A DNA stretch of 64,000 nt from Geothrix sp. (GTDB taxonomy: Bacteria; Acidobacteriota; Holophagae; Holophagales; Holophagaceae): contig NZ_JAHRYQ010000002.1 in NCBI RefSeq assembly GCF_020622065.1, forward strand, positions 1,175,905-1,239,904, written 5' to 3'. Positions 8,153 through 16,767 of this stretch are shown piece after piece (position 1 is the first letter of the stretch; the number at the start of each line of letters is the position of its first letter). The translations under genes and the position numbers were made by a program. The notes beneath the pieces were generated by a model that was not told where the DNA came from, searched no databases, and saw only the letters and a list, made by a program, of their open reading frames with translations.

Positions 8153-9062
8153 CGAGCAGGCCGTCCACGAAGGCCTCGGCGTCGAAGGGGATCAGGTCGT
8201 CCACCCCCTCGCCCACGCCCACGAAGGCGATGGGCAGCTTCAGGCGGTCCAGGATGGGCACCACCACGCCCCCCTTGGCGCTGCCGTCCAGCTTGGTGAG
8301 CACCAGGTCGGTGACGCCGGCGGTACGGGCGAAGACCTCGGCCTGCTGCAGCCCGTTCTGGCCCGTGGTGGCGTCCAGCACCAGCAGCACCCGGTGGGGG
8401 GCCTCGGGAATGACCTTCTGGAGGCTGCGCCGGATCTTGTCCAGCTCCTTCATGAGGTGGTCCTTGGTATGGAGCCGGCCCGCGGTGTCGATGAGCACCC
8501 AGGGGGTGCCCTTGGCCTTGGCGCTGGTGGCCCCGTCGAAGGCGATGGCCGCCGGGTCGCCGCCCATCTGGTTGCGGATCACCGGCACCCCGGCCCGCTC
8601 GCCCCAGCGCTCCAGCTGGTCGATGGCGGCCGCCCGGAAGGTGTCTCCGGCCACCACCAGCACCCCCTCGCCCCGGGCCTTGAGGTGGGCCGCCAGCTTG
8701 CCCAGGGTGGTGGTCTTGCCCACGCCGTTGACGCCCACCAGCAGCACCACCTGGGGGGTGGCAGCCACGAAGGGCTGGGCGGGGCGCTGCCGGAGGAGTT
8801 TCAGCAGCTCGTCCTTGAGCACGGCCTTGGGATCGATCTCCGTGCCGCCCTTCAGCTCCGTCCGGAGCCGGGCCATGAGCCGGTCCACGGCCCCCACGCC
8901 CAGGTCCGCCTGGAGCAGCAGATCCTCCAGCTCCTGGAGCTGGGCCTCGTCCAGGCGCCGCAGGCCCAGCAGCCGGCCCATGGGCGCCAGCACCAGCTCC
9001 TGGGTGCGCTTCAGGCCCTGCTTGAATTTGTCGAACAGGCCACCCAGAAGACCCACGCCCAC
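8145..9062 (-). CDS. ftsY: signal recognition particle receptor FtsY
   Basis: 305 residues, the NG core of the SRP receptor GTPase without the long acidic A domain of E. coli. N domain: helical, with LLGLRRLDEAQL. G domain: P-loop GVNGVGKTTT, DTFRAAA insertion-box motif, DTAGRLHTK and TKLDGSAKGG. It docks ribosome-SRP complexes at the membrane Sec translocon. The N-terminal stretch with GLLGGLFDKFK may form the amphipathic membrane-binding helix. It overlaps ribD downstream. Confidence 0.97.
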   Translation of the reverse strand: MGVGLLGGLFDKFKQGLKRTQELVLAPMGRLLGLRRLDEAQLQELEDLLLQADLGVGAVDRLMARLRTELKGGTEIDPKAVLKDELLKLLRQRPAQPFVAATPQVVLLVGVNGVGKTTTLGKLAAHLKARGEGVLVVAGDTFRAAAIDQLERWGERAGVPVIRNQMGGDPAAIAFDGATSAKAKGTPWVLIDTAGRLHTKDHLMKELDKIRRSLQKVIPEAPHRVLLVLDATTGQNGLQQAEVFARTAGVTDLVLTKLDGSAKGGVVVPILDRLKLPIAFVGVGEGVDDLIPFDAEAFVDGLLDA

Positions 9063-9113
9063 CTCGCGGCTCCAGTCTACCGAATCGCCGGCCCTTCCTG
9101 CCTCCGCAAGTGG

Positions 9114-9129
9114 TGTTCCACATGGAACA
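9114..9129. promoter_or_regulatory. second parS-like palindrome
   Basis: TGTTCCACATGGAACA is a perfect inverted repeat of TGTTCC/GGAACA and differs from the TGTTCCACGTGGAACA parS form by one central base. It lies between ftsY and the next upstream gene, about 9 kb from the first parS-like site. Chance alone is unlikely for two such 16-mers in 9 kb, but the central mismatch could weaken ParB binding. Confidence 0.6.
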
Positions 9130-9165
9130 TACCCGGTGGCCGCGGGCGCAGGGCCGCTTCGGGGG

Positions 9166-9474
9166 TCAGTGCGGGTCCAGGCGCTTCACCTCCGGGGGTC
9201 GCGTGTCCACGCTGCCCCCGGTGGCCCCGCTCAAGAGCAGGCCCGCCACCCAGATGGCCGTATCGATCCGGGGGCCCACCAGGTACCGCCGCTCGGCCCT
9301 GGGGGTGGAGAAGCGGGGCAGGTTCGGGACGCGGATGGGGCGCAGGGTCGGCGGCCGGCCCAGCTCCCGCGCCTCGCAGACCAGCTCGTAGGGCGGGTTC
9401 CAGGGGGAAGGTGCCGCCGGGCTGAAGGCCAGGGGCGGCAGCTGCAGCACCAGGGAAAAGGCCTCGGTCAGCAT
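9166..9474 (-). CDS. hypothetical protein, doubtful
   Basis: 102 residues, Pro- and Arg-rich, no domain or motif recognised. It lies in the 475-base gap between lon and ftsY, in the same direction. It has a plausible GGGGGTG ahead of its ATG. The short region of low-complexity composition and lack of family similarity mean that it could be a chance open frame. If it is not a gene, this gap holds only the parS-like site. Confidence 0.4.
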   Translation of the reverse strand: MLTEAFSLVLQLPPLAFSPAAPSPWNPPYELVCEARELGRPPTLRPIRVPNLPRFSTPRAERRYLVGPRIDTAIWVAGLLLSGATGGSVDTRPPEVKRLDPH

Positions 9475-9537
9475 GGACGCACCCCCGGGAAAGGGTACGG
9501 CCCGATGCTTCCCGAGGCCAGGAACCTGAAATGAAAC

Positions 9538-11940
9538 CTAACGCTTTTTTCGGGTCGGCTTGAGGGCCTCGGGGCGTTTCCAGCCCACCAGCGCGTGCTC
9601 GAAGACTTCCTCCACATGCTTCACGGGGTGGAAGCGCAGCTGCTTGCGCAGCTCAGGATCGATCTCCTCGAGGTCCTTCTGGTTGGCGTGGGGGATGAGG
9701 ATGTCCTTGATGCCGAGCCGCAGGGCCGCCAGGGACTTCTCCTTGAGGCCGCCGATGGCCAGGGCCTCGCCGCGCAGGTCGATCTCGCCCGTCATGGCCA
9801 GGGTGTTCCGCACGGGGACATCCTTCAGCACGGAGAGCAGCACGGTGGCGATGGCGAGGCCGGCGCTGGGGCCGTCCTTGGGGATGGCGCCCTCCGGGAA
9901 GTGGATGTGGATGTCCTGCTTCTGGAAGACCTCTGGATCGATCTGGAAGGCGTCGCCCCGGCTGCGGATGTAGCTGAGGGCCGCCTGGGCGCTCTCCTTC
10001 ATGACATCGCCCAGCTGGCCGGTGAGGATCAGCAGGCCCTTGCCCGGCATCTTCAGGGCTTCGACGAAGAGCACATCGCCCCCCACGGAAGTCCAGGCCA
10101 GGCCCGTCACCACGCCCACGCGCGGGGCCTTCAGCCGCTCGTCCTGGAGGAGCTTCACGGGCCCGAGCAGCTCGTGGATGCTCTTCTCGTCGAGGGTGAG
10201 CTTCTTCCTCAGTGTCTTCTCCGCCACGCGGCGGGCCACCTTGCGGCACACGGCGCCGAGTTCGCGCTCCAGCTGGCGCAGGCCCGCCTCCCGCGTGTAG
10301 CCCGTGATGATGGCCTTCAGGGCCTTCCGGGGGATCGCCACCTGCTTGTGGGTGACGCCGTGCTTCTCCATCTGCTTGGGGATGAGGTGCTGCTCGGCGA
10401 TGCCGACCTTCTCCTCCAGGGTGTAGCTGCTGAGGTAGATGATCTCCATGCGGTCGCGGAAGGCCGGGTGGATGGGCTCGAGCTCGTTGGCGTTGGCGAG
10501 GAACAGCACCTGGCTGAGGTCCAGGGGCACATTCAGGTAGTGGTCGCGGAAGGTGTGGTTCTGCTCGGGGTCCAGCACCTCCAGCAGGGCCGCGCTCGGG
10601 TCGCCGCGCATGTCGCGGCCGATCTTGTCGACCTCGTCGAGCATGATCACGGGGTTCATGCTCTTGATCTGGTGCAGGGCCTGCACGATGCGGCCGGGCA
10701 TGGCGCCCACATAGGTGCGGCGGTGGCCGCGGATCTCGCTCTCGTCATGCACGCCGCCCAGGGAGATGCGCGCGTACTTGCGGCCCAGCGCCCGGGCGAT
10801 GGACTTGCCGAGGCTGGTCTTGCCCACGCCCGGAGGGCCCACGAAGCAGAGGATGGTGCCGCGGAGATCCGGCTTGAGCTTGCGCACGGCCAGGAACTCC
10901 AGGAGGCGGTCCTTGATCTTGGAGAGGCCGAAGTGATCCTCGTCCAGCACGGTCTTGGCCTGCTTGAGGTCCAGGTTGTCCTCGGTGACCTGCCCCCAGG
11001 GCAGCTCGGTCATCCACTCCAGGTAGGTGCGGGTCACCGCGGTCTCGCTGGAATCCGGGTGCATGCGCTCGAGCTTCTTGAGGTTGCGCTCGATCTCCAC
11101 CAGGGGCTCGTCGGGCACCTTCATCTTGGCCAGCTTGTCGCGGAAGGCCGCGATCTCCTCGGAGAGCTCCGAGCCCTCGCCCAGCTCCTGCTGGATGGCC
11201 TTCAGCTGCTGGCGGAGGTAGTACTCCCGCTGGCTCTTGTCCATCTCGCCGCGGGCTTCCATGGTGATCTTCTGCTGCACTTCCAGCAGCTGGATCTCCC
11301 GCATGAGCAGCTCGTTCACGCGCTTGAGGCGCAGGCCCGGGTGGGCGATCTCCAGCACTTCCTGGGTCTGCTGCAGCTTCAGGTCCAGGTTCGAGGCCAC
11401 CAGGTCCGCCAGGCGGCCCGGGTTGTCCAGGTTGCCCGCGATGACCAGCACCTCCTGGGGCAGCGTCTTGCCCAGGGCCACGGCCTTCTCCAGGGTCTGC
11501 TTCACGCTGCGCATCAGCGCGTCCTGCTCCAGGTCCGGGGACTTCAGCTCGGGTTCAGCCAGGGGCTCCACCCGCGCCTTGAAGAGGTTCTCGGTCTCGG
11601 TGAAGTACTCCACGCGCACGCGCTGGAGGCCCTGCACCAAGGCGCGGATGCGGCCGTCCGGCAGCTTCAGCACGCGCATGATGAGCGCCGCCGTGCCCAC
11701 CTGGTAGAGGTCCTCGGGCCGGGGGTTGTCCATCTCCACCTGCTTCTGGGAGAGCAGGAGGATCATGCGGTTCTCCACCAGGGCCGTATCCACGGCTCGG
11801 ATGGACTTCTCGCGGCTCACGCTCAGCGGCAGGATCACATAGGGGTAGACCACCACATCCCGCAAGGGCAGCACCGGCAACTCTTCCGGCAGCTTGGGGG
11901 ATTCGTCGGGCGGGGGGGGCAGGAGTACATCGTCGGCCAC
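9538..11940 (-). CDS. lon: ATP-dependent protease Lon
   Basis: 800 residues, full length for bacterial LonA. N-terminal substrate-recognition domain (PVLPLRDVVVYP), AAA+ module with Walker A GPPGVGKTS and Walker B VIMLDEVDK, and the C-terminal Ser-Lys protease with PKDGPSAGL (catalytic Ser) and GGLKEKSLAA (Lys). It degrades misfolded and regulatory proteins in the cytoplasm. It starts at GTG with GAGG upstream, 27 bases after the nrdR stop, and so is probably in an osmC-nrdR-lon transcription unit. Confidence 0.98.
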   Translation of the reverse strand: MADDVLLPPPPDESPKLPEELPVLPLRDVVVYPYVILPLSVSREKSIRAVDTALVENRMILLLSQKQVEMDNPRPEDLYQVGTAALIMRVLKLPDGRIRALVQGLQRVRVEYFTETENLFKARVEPLAEPELKSPDLEQDALMRSVKQTLEKAVALGKTLPQEVLVIAGNLDNPGRLADLVASNLDLKLQQTQEVLEIAHPGLRLKRVNELLMREIQLLEVQQKITMEARGEMDKSQREYYLRQQLKAIQQELGEGSELSEEIAAFRDKLAKMKVPDEPLVEIERNLKKLERMHPDSSETAVTRTYLEWMTELPWGQVTEDNLDLKQAKTVLDEDHFGLSKIKDRLLEFLAVRKLKPDLRGTILCFVGPPGVGKTSLGKSIARALGRKYARISLGGVHDESEIRGHRRTYVGAMPGRIVQALHQIKSMNPVIMLDEVDKIGRDMRGDPSAALLEVLDPEQNHTFRDHYLNVPLDLSQVLFLANANELEPIHPAFRDRMEIIYLSSYTLEEKVGIAEQHLIPKQMEKHGVTHKQVAIPRKALKAIITGYTREAGLRQLERELGAVCRKVARRVAEKTLRKKLTLDEKSIHELLGPVKLLQDERLKAPRVGVVTGLAWTSVGGDVLFVEALKMPGKGLLILTGQLGDVMKESAQAALSYIRSRGDAFQIDPEVFQKQDIHIHFPEGAIPKDGPSAGLAIATVLLSVLKDVPVRNTLAMTGEIDLRGEALAIGGLKEKSLAALRLGIKDILIPHANQKDLEEIDPELRKQLRFHPVKHVEEVFEHALVGWKRPEALKPTRKKR

Positions 11941-11967
11941 GGAAAACCTCGGCCCTATAGAATACCG

Positions 11968-12579
11968 CTACTTCTTCCGCGTCCTCAGCACGGGGGCCTC
12001 GGCCTCGCCCGGGAACAGCGCCTGGGGCATGGGCTTGGCCGATTTGGAGGGCTCCAGCGCGGGCGGGGCGGAAGGCGAAGCTGGAGCCGGGATCGGCGCG
12101 GCCGAGGCCGCGCGCCCCGTGGCCGCCTCTTTGTGCATGAGGCCCTCGAGGGCCTTCACGAAGTCCGGCAGGTCCTTGAAGTCGCGGTAGACGCTGGCGA
12201 AACGCACATAGGCCACCTGGTCGAGGCCCTTCAGCTCGTCCATGATCAGCTCGCCCAGCTCGCGGCTTCGGATCTCGCGGTCGGGGCGCTCCATGAGCCG
12301 GGCCTGCAGGTCGCCCACCAGCTGCTCGATGCGGGCCAGTGACACGGGCCGCTTCTGGCAGGCCAGGAGCAGGCCCTTCATGACCTTCTGGCGGTCGAAG
12401 GGCTCGCGCCGCCCATCCTTCTTGAGGATCACCAGCGGCACCTCCTCCACCCGCTCGTAGCTGGTGAAGCGGCGGGCGCAGGACAGGCACTCCCGGCGGC
12501 GGCGGATGGAGTCGCCCTCGCGGGACTCCCGGGAGTCCACCACCTTGTCCTCCAGGTGACCGCAGAAGGGGCAGCGCAC
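11968..12579 (-). CDS. nrdR: transcriptional repressor NrdR with C-terminal extension
   Basis: 203 residues. The N-terminal zinc ribbon (CPFC near residue 3 and CLSC near residue 31) is followed by an ATP-cone domain (VILKKDGRREPF, KVMKGLL). NrdR senses dATP/ATP and represses ribonucleotide reductase genes. Family members are about 150 to 160 residues; here an Ala/Pro/Ser-rich tail of roughly 45 residues ends in RTRKK, of unknown role. The start is GTG, seven bases after the upstream OsmC gene. No nrd gene is in the window. Confidence 0.95.
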   Translation of the reverse strand: MRCPFCGHLEDKVVDSRESREGDSIRRRRECLSCARRFTSYERVEEVPLVILKKDGRREPFDRQKVMKGLLLACQKRPVSLARIEQLVGDLQARLMERPDREIRSRELGELIMDELKGLDQVAYVRFASVYRDFKDLPDFVKALEGLMHKEAATGRAASAAPIPAPASPSAPPALEPSKSAKPMPQALFPGEAEAPVLRTRKK

Positions 12580-12586
12580 GGGGGCC

Positions 12587-13033
12587 TTAGACCTCCACGA
12601 CGCGCGGCTCCATCACCGCCTCGCAGGTGACGGAATTGGCCACGAAGCAGTACTTGTGGGCCTTCTCGAAGAGCTCCACCACCTTGGCCATGCTGGTGCC
12701 GCGGGGCACCCGGATGACGGGGCGGAGGTGCACCTGGGTGATGCGCGTGACCTTGTCCACGGTGTCCAGCACGGACTCCGCGTGATCCTCGTAGCCCACC
12801 ACATCGACCTTCGCCTTGGCGCAGAGGGCCAGGAAGGTGAGCATGTGGCAGGTGGCGAGGGCCGAGCCCAGCAGGTCCTCGGGGTTCCAGCGGGTGACCT
12901 CGCCCGCGTACTCCGCCGCACTGCTGACGGCGATGGGGTGCTTGCCGGGGGCCGTGACGGTGGCGTTGCGGGTGTAGGAAGCGTCGTGGGTGCTGCCGGT
13001 CCAGGCGAGGGTGAGGGGATAGCGGTGGGCCAT
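12587..13033 (-). CDS. OsmC/Ohr family peroxiredoxin-like protein
   Basis: 148 residues. OsmC family: substrate-facing Arg in the N-terminal strands and two reactive Cys, one in LATCHMLTFL (helix) and one in NSVTCEAV near the C terminus, the usual hydroperoxide-reducing pair. Probable role is detoxification of organic hydroperoxides in the cytoplasm. The start follows GAGGAGTACCCC. It leads a likely operon with nrdR and lon and is divergent from the CsgG-like gene; its upstream gap to that gene is only 79 bases. Confidence 0.9.
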   Translation of the reverse strand: MAHRYPLTLAWTGSTHDASYTRNATVTAPGKHPIAVSSAAEYAGEVTRWNPEDLLGSALATCHMLTFLALCAKAKVDVVGYEDHAESVLDTVDKVTRITQVHLRPVIRVPRGTSMAKVVELFEKAHKYCFVANSVTCEAVMEPRVVEV

Positions 13034-13112
13034 GGGGTACTCCTCGGGAAGCCTGCGCCCAGCATGCCACAGGCCGCCTCATGCTAGCCTGGGGCGGCCC
13101 TCCGGAGTCCCC

Positions 13113-14306
13113 ATGCGGCTGCTGATCCCCACGACCCTGGCCCTGCTGTCCCTGCCCGTCCAGGCCCAGTTCTGGAGCGAGCTGGCCAACCCCAAGGTCG
13201 AGGTGACGGTGGTCCACCCGCCGGGCCTGGGGCTCAAGGTGGAGCGCCTGGCCTTCGCACCCTCCCGCGACCTCAACTCCCGCGAGCTGGCGGACGCCCT
13301 CACGGCCGACCTGGTGCAGAGCCGCCAGGTGGAGGTGGTGGACCGCGCCCACCTCGACGCGGTGCTGAAGGAGCAGGAGCTGGGCGCCAGCGGCTTCGTG
13401 GAGCCCGCCACCATCGCCAAACTGGGCAAGCTGCTGGGCCCCAGCGTGCTGGTGATCGTGAATGTGAACCGCTCCGACCTCAGCCGCAACCAGTCCGTCA
13501 AAGAGGAGCGCAGCACCGACTACAAGACCAAGCAGGAGATCGTGCGCCTCAAGCGGACCAGCATCACCAGCCTGGATTTCAGCGCCACCGTGCAGGTGGT
13601 GGATCTCAGCACCGGCCGCGTCTTCGGCGCCCAGCGCCTGGAGGATGCCCCGAGCCTGAGCAACACCTCGTACGAGGGCTTCCCCGCCTATCCCCGCGAT
13701 TCCGAGGTGCGGCGCCTGGCCTTCGAGACCGCCAAGGTGAAGGTGCTGCGCATGCTCCTGGCCTGGAGCGAGGTGCGGAAGCTCACCTTCTTCGACGACG
13801 AGGTCTTCGGCATGGCCAAGGCCCACGACCGCCTCAAGGCCCGCGACCTGCGCGGCGCCCTGGACCTGGCCCTGGACGGGCTGGAGCAGTCGAAGCGGGA
13901 CAAGGGCCAGAAGCCCAAGTACTACCCCCGGGCCCAATACAATGTCGGCATCATCCGCTTCAGCCAGGGTCAGTACGAGGAGGCCCTGCCCTACCTCCGC
14001 GCAGCCCTGGACATGCAGCCCGACGCCAGCATCTTCCAGACGGCCCTGCGGGAGTGCCAGGATGCCATCGGCCTGCAGGAGGCCCTGCGCCGCGCGGAGG
14101 CCACCCCGGCCCGGGCCGAGGTCAAGCCTGAATCAAGGCCCGAGACGAGGTCCGAGTCCAGGGCAGAGCCCAAGTCCGAGCGTGGACCCGCCGCCCAGGC
14201 CAGCCCCGAGGCACGCCTGCAGAAGCTCCAGGAGCTCTACAAGAAGGGCCTGCTGGACAAGAAGGACTACGAGGCCAAGAAGGCGGAAATCCTCAAGGAG
14301 CTGTAG
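13113..14306 (+). CDS. secreted CsgG-like / TPR protein with C-terminal SHOCT-type segment
   Basis: 397 residues. Signal peptide at residues 1-20 (cut near VQA-QF). Residues about 40-200 resemble the CsgG-type periplasmic fold (short strands, LTADLVQSRQVEVVDRAHL, and a VLVIVNV strand). TPR-like helices follow at about 270-320, then a charged low-complexity stretch, and an end of about 30 residues (LQELYKKGLLDKKDYEAKK) that matches the SHOCT motif. Outer-membrane or periplasmic export assembly is possible but not shown. The start follows GGAGTCCCC. The stop codon TAG overlaps the left end of the inverted-repeat element. Confidence 0.85.
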   Translation: MRLLIPTTLALLSLPVQAQFWSELANPKVEVTVVHPPGLGLKVERLAFAPSRDLNSRELADALTADLVQSRQVEVVDRAHLDAVLKEQELGASGFVEPATIAKLGKLLGPSVLVIVNVNRSDLSRNQSVKEERSTDYKTKQEIVRLKRTSITSLDFSATVQVVDLSTGRVFGAQRLEDAPSLSNTSYEGFPAYPRDSEVRRLAFETAKVKVLRMLLAWSEVRKLTFFDDEVFGMAKAHDRLKARDLRGALDLALDGLEQSKRDKGQKPKYYPRAQYNVGIIRFSQGQYEEALPYLRAALDMQPDASIFQTALRECQDAIGLQEALRRAEATPARAEVKPESRPETRSESRAEPKSERGPAAQASPEARLQKLQELYKKGLLDKKDYEAKKAEILKEL

Positions 14307-14573
14307 GGTCTGTTTTCAAATTCCACGACGCCGCGCTGGGCGGGCAGCCGAGCGAAGCAAGGAAGGCGACGATGGCCTTGGTGGTTCCAAGGTCGAGGAG
14401 CCTGACGCAGCATCGCGACAGCTGCCCACCCAGCCCTTCGGGACGAGGCCATCCGGGCGCCCCGCGGCGTCAGGGCCCTTGGACGATGAACCACATCGCC
14501 CTGCGGGCCCTTTCCTTGCGGTGCATCCCGGATGGCCTTCGTCGCGGTGCCGTGGAATTTGAAATCGGACCCT
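14305..14573. repeat. MITE-like element with terminal inverted repeats
   Basis: 269 bases bounded by imperfect inverted repeats of about 23 bases: the left end runs GGGTC, then TTTTCAAATTCCACG to 14327, and the right end starts CGTGGAATTTGAAATCGG at 14551, with about 20 of 23 positions matching. Further partial complementarity inside (a GCGACGA-GGCC block near both ends) suggests a folded structure. It holds no transposase or credible gene. No target duplication is visible. It fills most of the 311-base gap between the CsgG-like gene and rsmB; the remaining 44 bases hold the rsmB ribosome-binding site. Confidence 0.65.
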
Positions 14574-14617
14574 GGGCCCCAACGCGGGATAATCGGGGTT
14601 CTGCCTTTCGGAGCCCC

Positions 14618-15919
14618 ATGCCCACGCCCGCCCGCCTCCATGTCGCCCACGCCCTGCACGAGGTCTTCGGGGAGAAGGGCCGGGTGCCGGACATCTGGGA
14701 CCGCGACCTGGGCGAGGACGCGCACCTGGCCCAGGCCCTGCTCGGCCTCTGCCTGCGGCGCTGGGGCCGGCTCCAGGCCTGGGTGACGCCCCAGCTCAAG
14801 GATCCCAGCCGCGGCGTGCCCCTGGGCACCCGGGTGACCCTGGCCATGGGGCTGGCCCAGCTGGCCTGGCTGCCCGGCGTGAGCGACCACGCCGCCGTGA
14901 ACGAATCCGTGGATCTCGCGGCGGACCGCGATCTGGGCTTCGTGCCCCACAAGGGCCTGGTGAACGCCCTCCTGCGCCGGGCCGCCAAGGATCGTGCGGC
15001 CCTGGCCGCGGCGCTGGACGCCCTGCCCGCCACCCTGGACCGCCCGGCCGCCGCCGAGCGGGCCCTGCGGGCGGCCCTGGCCCCCCACCAGGCCCCCCAC
15101 CGGGCCCCGGAGTTGGCTGAAGCCGAGCTGGAAACCCTCTGGACCCGCCTGCAGCGACCGCCCCGTCCCGCCTTCCGCCTGCTGGCGGGCGAGGCCCCCG
15201 AGGGCCTCACGCCCGATGCGGACCTGCCCGGCTGCCTCCGCTTGGCGGACGAGGCCCCCTTCCCCCGTCCCTGGCTGGAGGCGGCCCAGGGGATGGTGCA
15301 GGACCGCAGCTCCCAGGCCCTGCTGGCCTATGCCTGGGAGCGCCCCGTCACCCGCATCCTCGATGCCTGCGCCGCCCCCGGCGGCAAGACCACCACCCTG
15401 GCCCTGCGCCACCCCAGTGCCGCGCTCACGGCCCTGGAGGTGCATCCCCGCCGCGTGGCCCGGCTGCGCCAGACCCTCCAGCAGCGGGGCCTCGAGGCCC
15501 AGGTGATCCAGGCCGACGCCGCCGAGTGGCTCGAAACCACCGACGCCACCTTCGACCTCATCCTGCTGGACGCGCCCTGCAGCGGCAGCGGCACCCTGCA
15601 GAAGCACCCCGAGTGGCCCTGGCTGGCCCACGACGACCTGCCCCGGCTGACGGGCCTCCAGCGCCGTCTGCTGGCCGCCGCGGCCGACCGCCTGGCCCCG
15701 GGCGGGCTCCTGATCTTCGCCGTGTGCTCCTGGCTGCCCGAAGAGGGCGAGGCCCATCGCGAGTGGCTGGCCGAGGCCCGGCCGGACCTGCGCCCCGCCG
15801 CCGTCTGGCCCGCAGCCCTGGGGGCGGATGCGGATGGCGCCACCACCGCCTTCTTCCGGCCCCACCCCCTGCGCTGGGAGGGCGAGGGCTTCCAGGCCTT
15901 CGCGGTCAGCCGGGGCTGA
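14618..15919 (+). CDS. rsmB: 16S rRNA (cytosine-967-C5) methyltransferase RsmB-like
   Basis: 433 residues. N-terminal NusB-like helical domain and C-terminal Rossmann methyltransferase. SAM motif I DACAAPGGKTT, catalytic motif IV DAPCSGSGT and motif VI VCSW (nucleophilic Cys), as in the m5C family. The nucleotide-substrate-binding segment before motif I (MVQDRSSQALL) is typical. The start follows CGGAGCCCC. The gene is convergent with the CMD gene, only 14 bases apart. RsmB versus a related rRNA m5C enzyme cannot be settled, but the NusB-type N terminus favours RsmB. Confidence 0.9.
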   Translation: MPTPARLHVAHALHEVFGEKGRVPDIWDRDLGEDAHLAQALLGLCLRRWGRLQAWVTPQLKDPSRGVPLGTRVTLAMGLAQLAWLPGVSDHAAVNESVDLAADRDLGFVPHKGLVNALLRRAAKDRAALAAALDALPATLDRPAAAERALRAALAPHQAPHRAPELAEAELETLWTRLQRPPRPAFRLLAGEAPEGLTPDADLPGCLRLADEAPFPRPWLEAAQGMVQDRSSQALLAYAWERPVTRILDACAAPGGKTTTLALRHPSAALTALEVHPRRVARLRQTLQQRGLEAQVIQADAAEWLETTDATFDLILLDAPCSGSGTLQKHPEWPWLAHDDLPRLTGLQRRLLAAAADRLAPGGLLIFAVCSWLPEEGEAHREWLAEARPDLRPAAVWPAALGADADGATTAFFRPHPLRWEGEGFQAFAVSRG

Positions 15920-15933
15920 GCGGCCCGTCGGGG

Positions 15934-16284
15934 TTATTCCGCCTTCGGCGCCACGGTGGCGAAGGCGTCCATGACCCGGGCCGAGTAGACCAGGGCGGCG
16001 CCGGCATTCACGGCGATGGCCACGCCCAGGGCCTCCATGACCTCTTCCCGGGTGGCCCCGTGCCGCGCCGCCAGCTCCGTGTGGGTGGCGATGCAGCCGT
16101 CGCACTGGCGGGTGACCGCCACGCCCAGGGCGATGAGCTCCCGCGTCTTGGCGTCCAGGTGCCCCGTCTTTCCCCCGGCCTCGCCTAGCTCGCGGTAGCC
16201 GCGGATCGTCCCGGGGCTCAGCCGGCCCATCTCGCCGAGGGTCGAACCCAGCTGCGTTCGGTAGGCTTCCCAGTCCAGCATCAT
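15934..16284 (-). CDS. carboxymuconolactone decarboxylase / AhpD-like protein
   Basis: 116 residues, single CMD domain. Helical, with the signature CDGCIATHT (CxxC plus His) and RELIALGVAV ahead of it. AhpD-like members use the two Cys in thiol redox, reducing peroxiredoxin partners. A tandem ATG at 16284/16281 is preceded by AAGGGGGTG; longer starts lack family similarity. The VOC gene lies 71 bases upstream on the same strand. No partner peroxiredoxin is visible nearby. Confidence 0.9.
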   Translation of the reverse strand: MMLDWEAYRTQLGSTLGEMGRLSPGTIRGYRELGEAGGKTGHLDAKTRELIALGVAVTRQCDGCIATHTELAARHGATREEVMEALGVAIAVNAGAALVYSARVMDAFATVAPKAE

Positions 16285-16355
16285 GCCGCACCCCCTTCCA
16301 GGTTCCGGGCCCGACGATGACACCTTTTCGGGGCCTGGGAAGGGGATTGGTTCCG

Positions 16356-16739
16356 CTAGACCTGGTACAGCTGGAGCAGGTTCCCGCAGGTGTCCTCGAA
16401 CACGGCCACCGTGGCCGGCCCGGCCTCGGTGGGGGGCATGCGGAAGGTCACGCCCTGCCCCAGCAGCCGCTGGTAGTCCGCCTGGATGTCCTCCGTGGCG
16501 AAGGCCGCCAGGGGGATCCCCGCCTCGAACATGGCCGCCTGGAAGGTGGGGGCGGCCGGGTGGCCCATGGGCTCCAGCAGCAGCTCCAGGTCGTCGGGGC
16601 CCTCCGGGGAGACCACCGTCAGCCAGCGGACCTCGCCCATGGGGATGTCGGTCTTTTTCACGAAGCCGAGGGTCTCGGTGTAGAACCGCAGCGCCGCGGC
16701 CTGGTCCTGCACGAACACGCTGGTGAGCTTGAGCTTCAT
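16356..16739 (-). CDS. VOC superfamily (glyoxalase-like) protein
   Basis: 127 residues, two beta-alpha-beta-beta-beta modules of the vicinal oxygen chelate fold: N-terminal VFVQDQAAALRFYTETLGF, then FEDTCGNLLQLYQV at the end. Family members include glyoxalases, dioxygenases and resistance proteins; the substrate cannot be inferred. The start at 16739 follows GGAGCCCCC. It lies upstream of and parallel to the CMD gene, possibly cotranscribed. Confidence 0.88.
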   Translation of the reverse strand: MKLKLTSVFVQDQAAALRFYTETLGFVKKTDIPMGEVRWLTVVSPEGPDDLELLLEPMGHPAAPTFQAAMFEAGIPLAAFATEDIQADYQRLLGQGVTFRMPPTEAGPATVAVFEDTCGNLLQLYQV

Positions 16740-16767
16740 GGGGGCTCCGGGAAAGGCCGGGGTCAGG

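Noticed and set aside
9595-12342. Plus-strand open frame of 915 codons
   Set aside because: It is antisense to lon and nrdR, which are unmistakable; composition is the usual antisense pattern.
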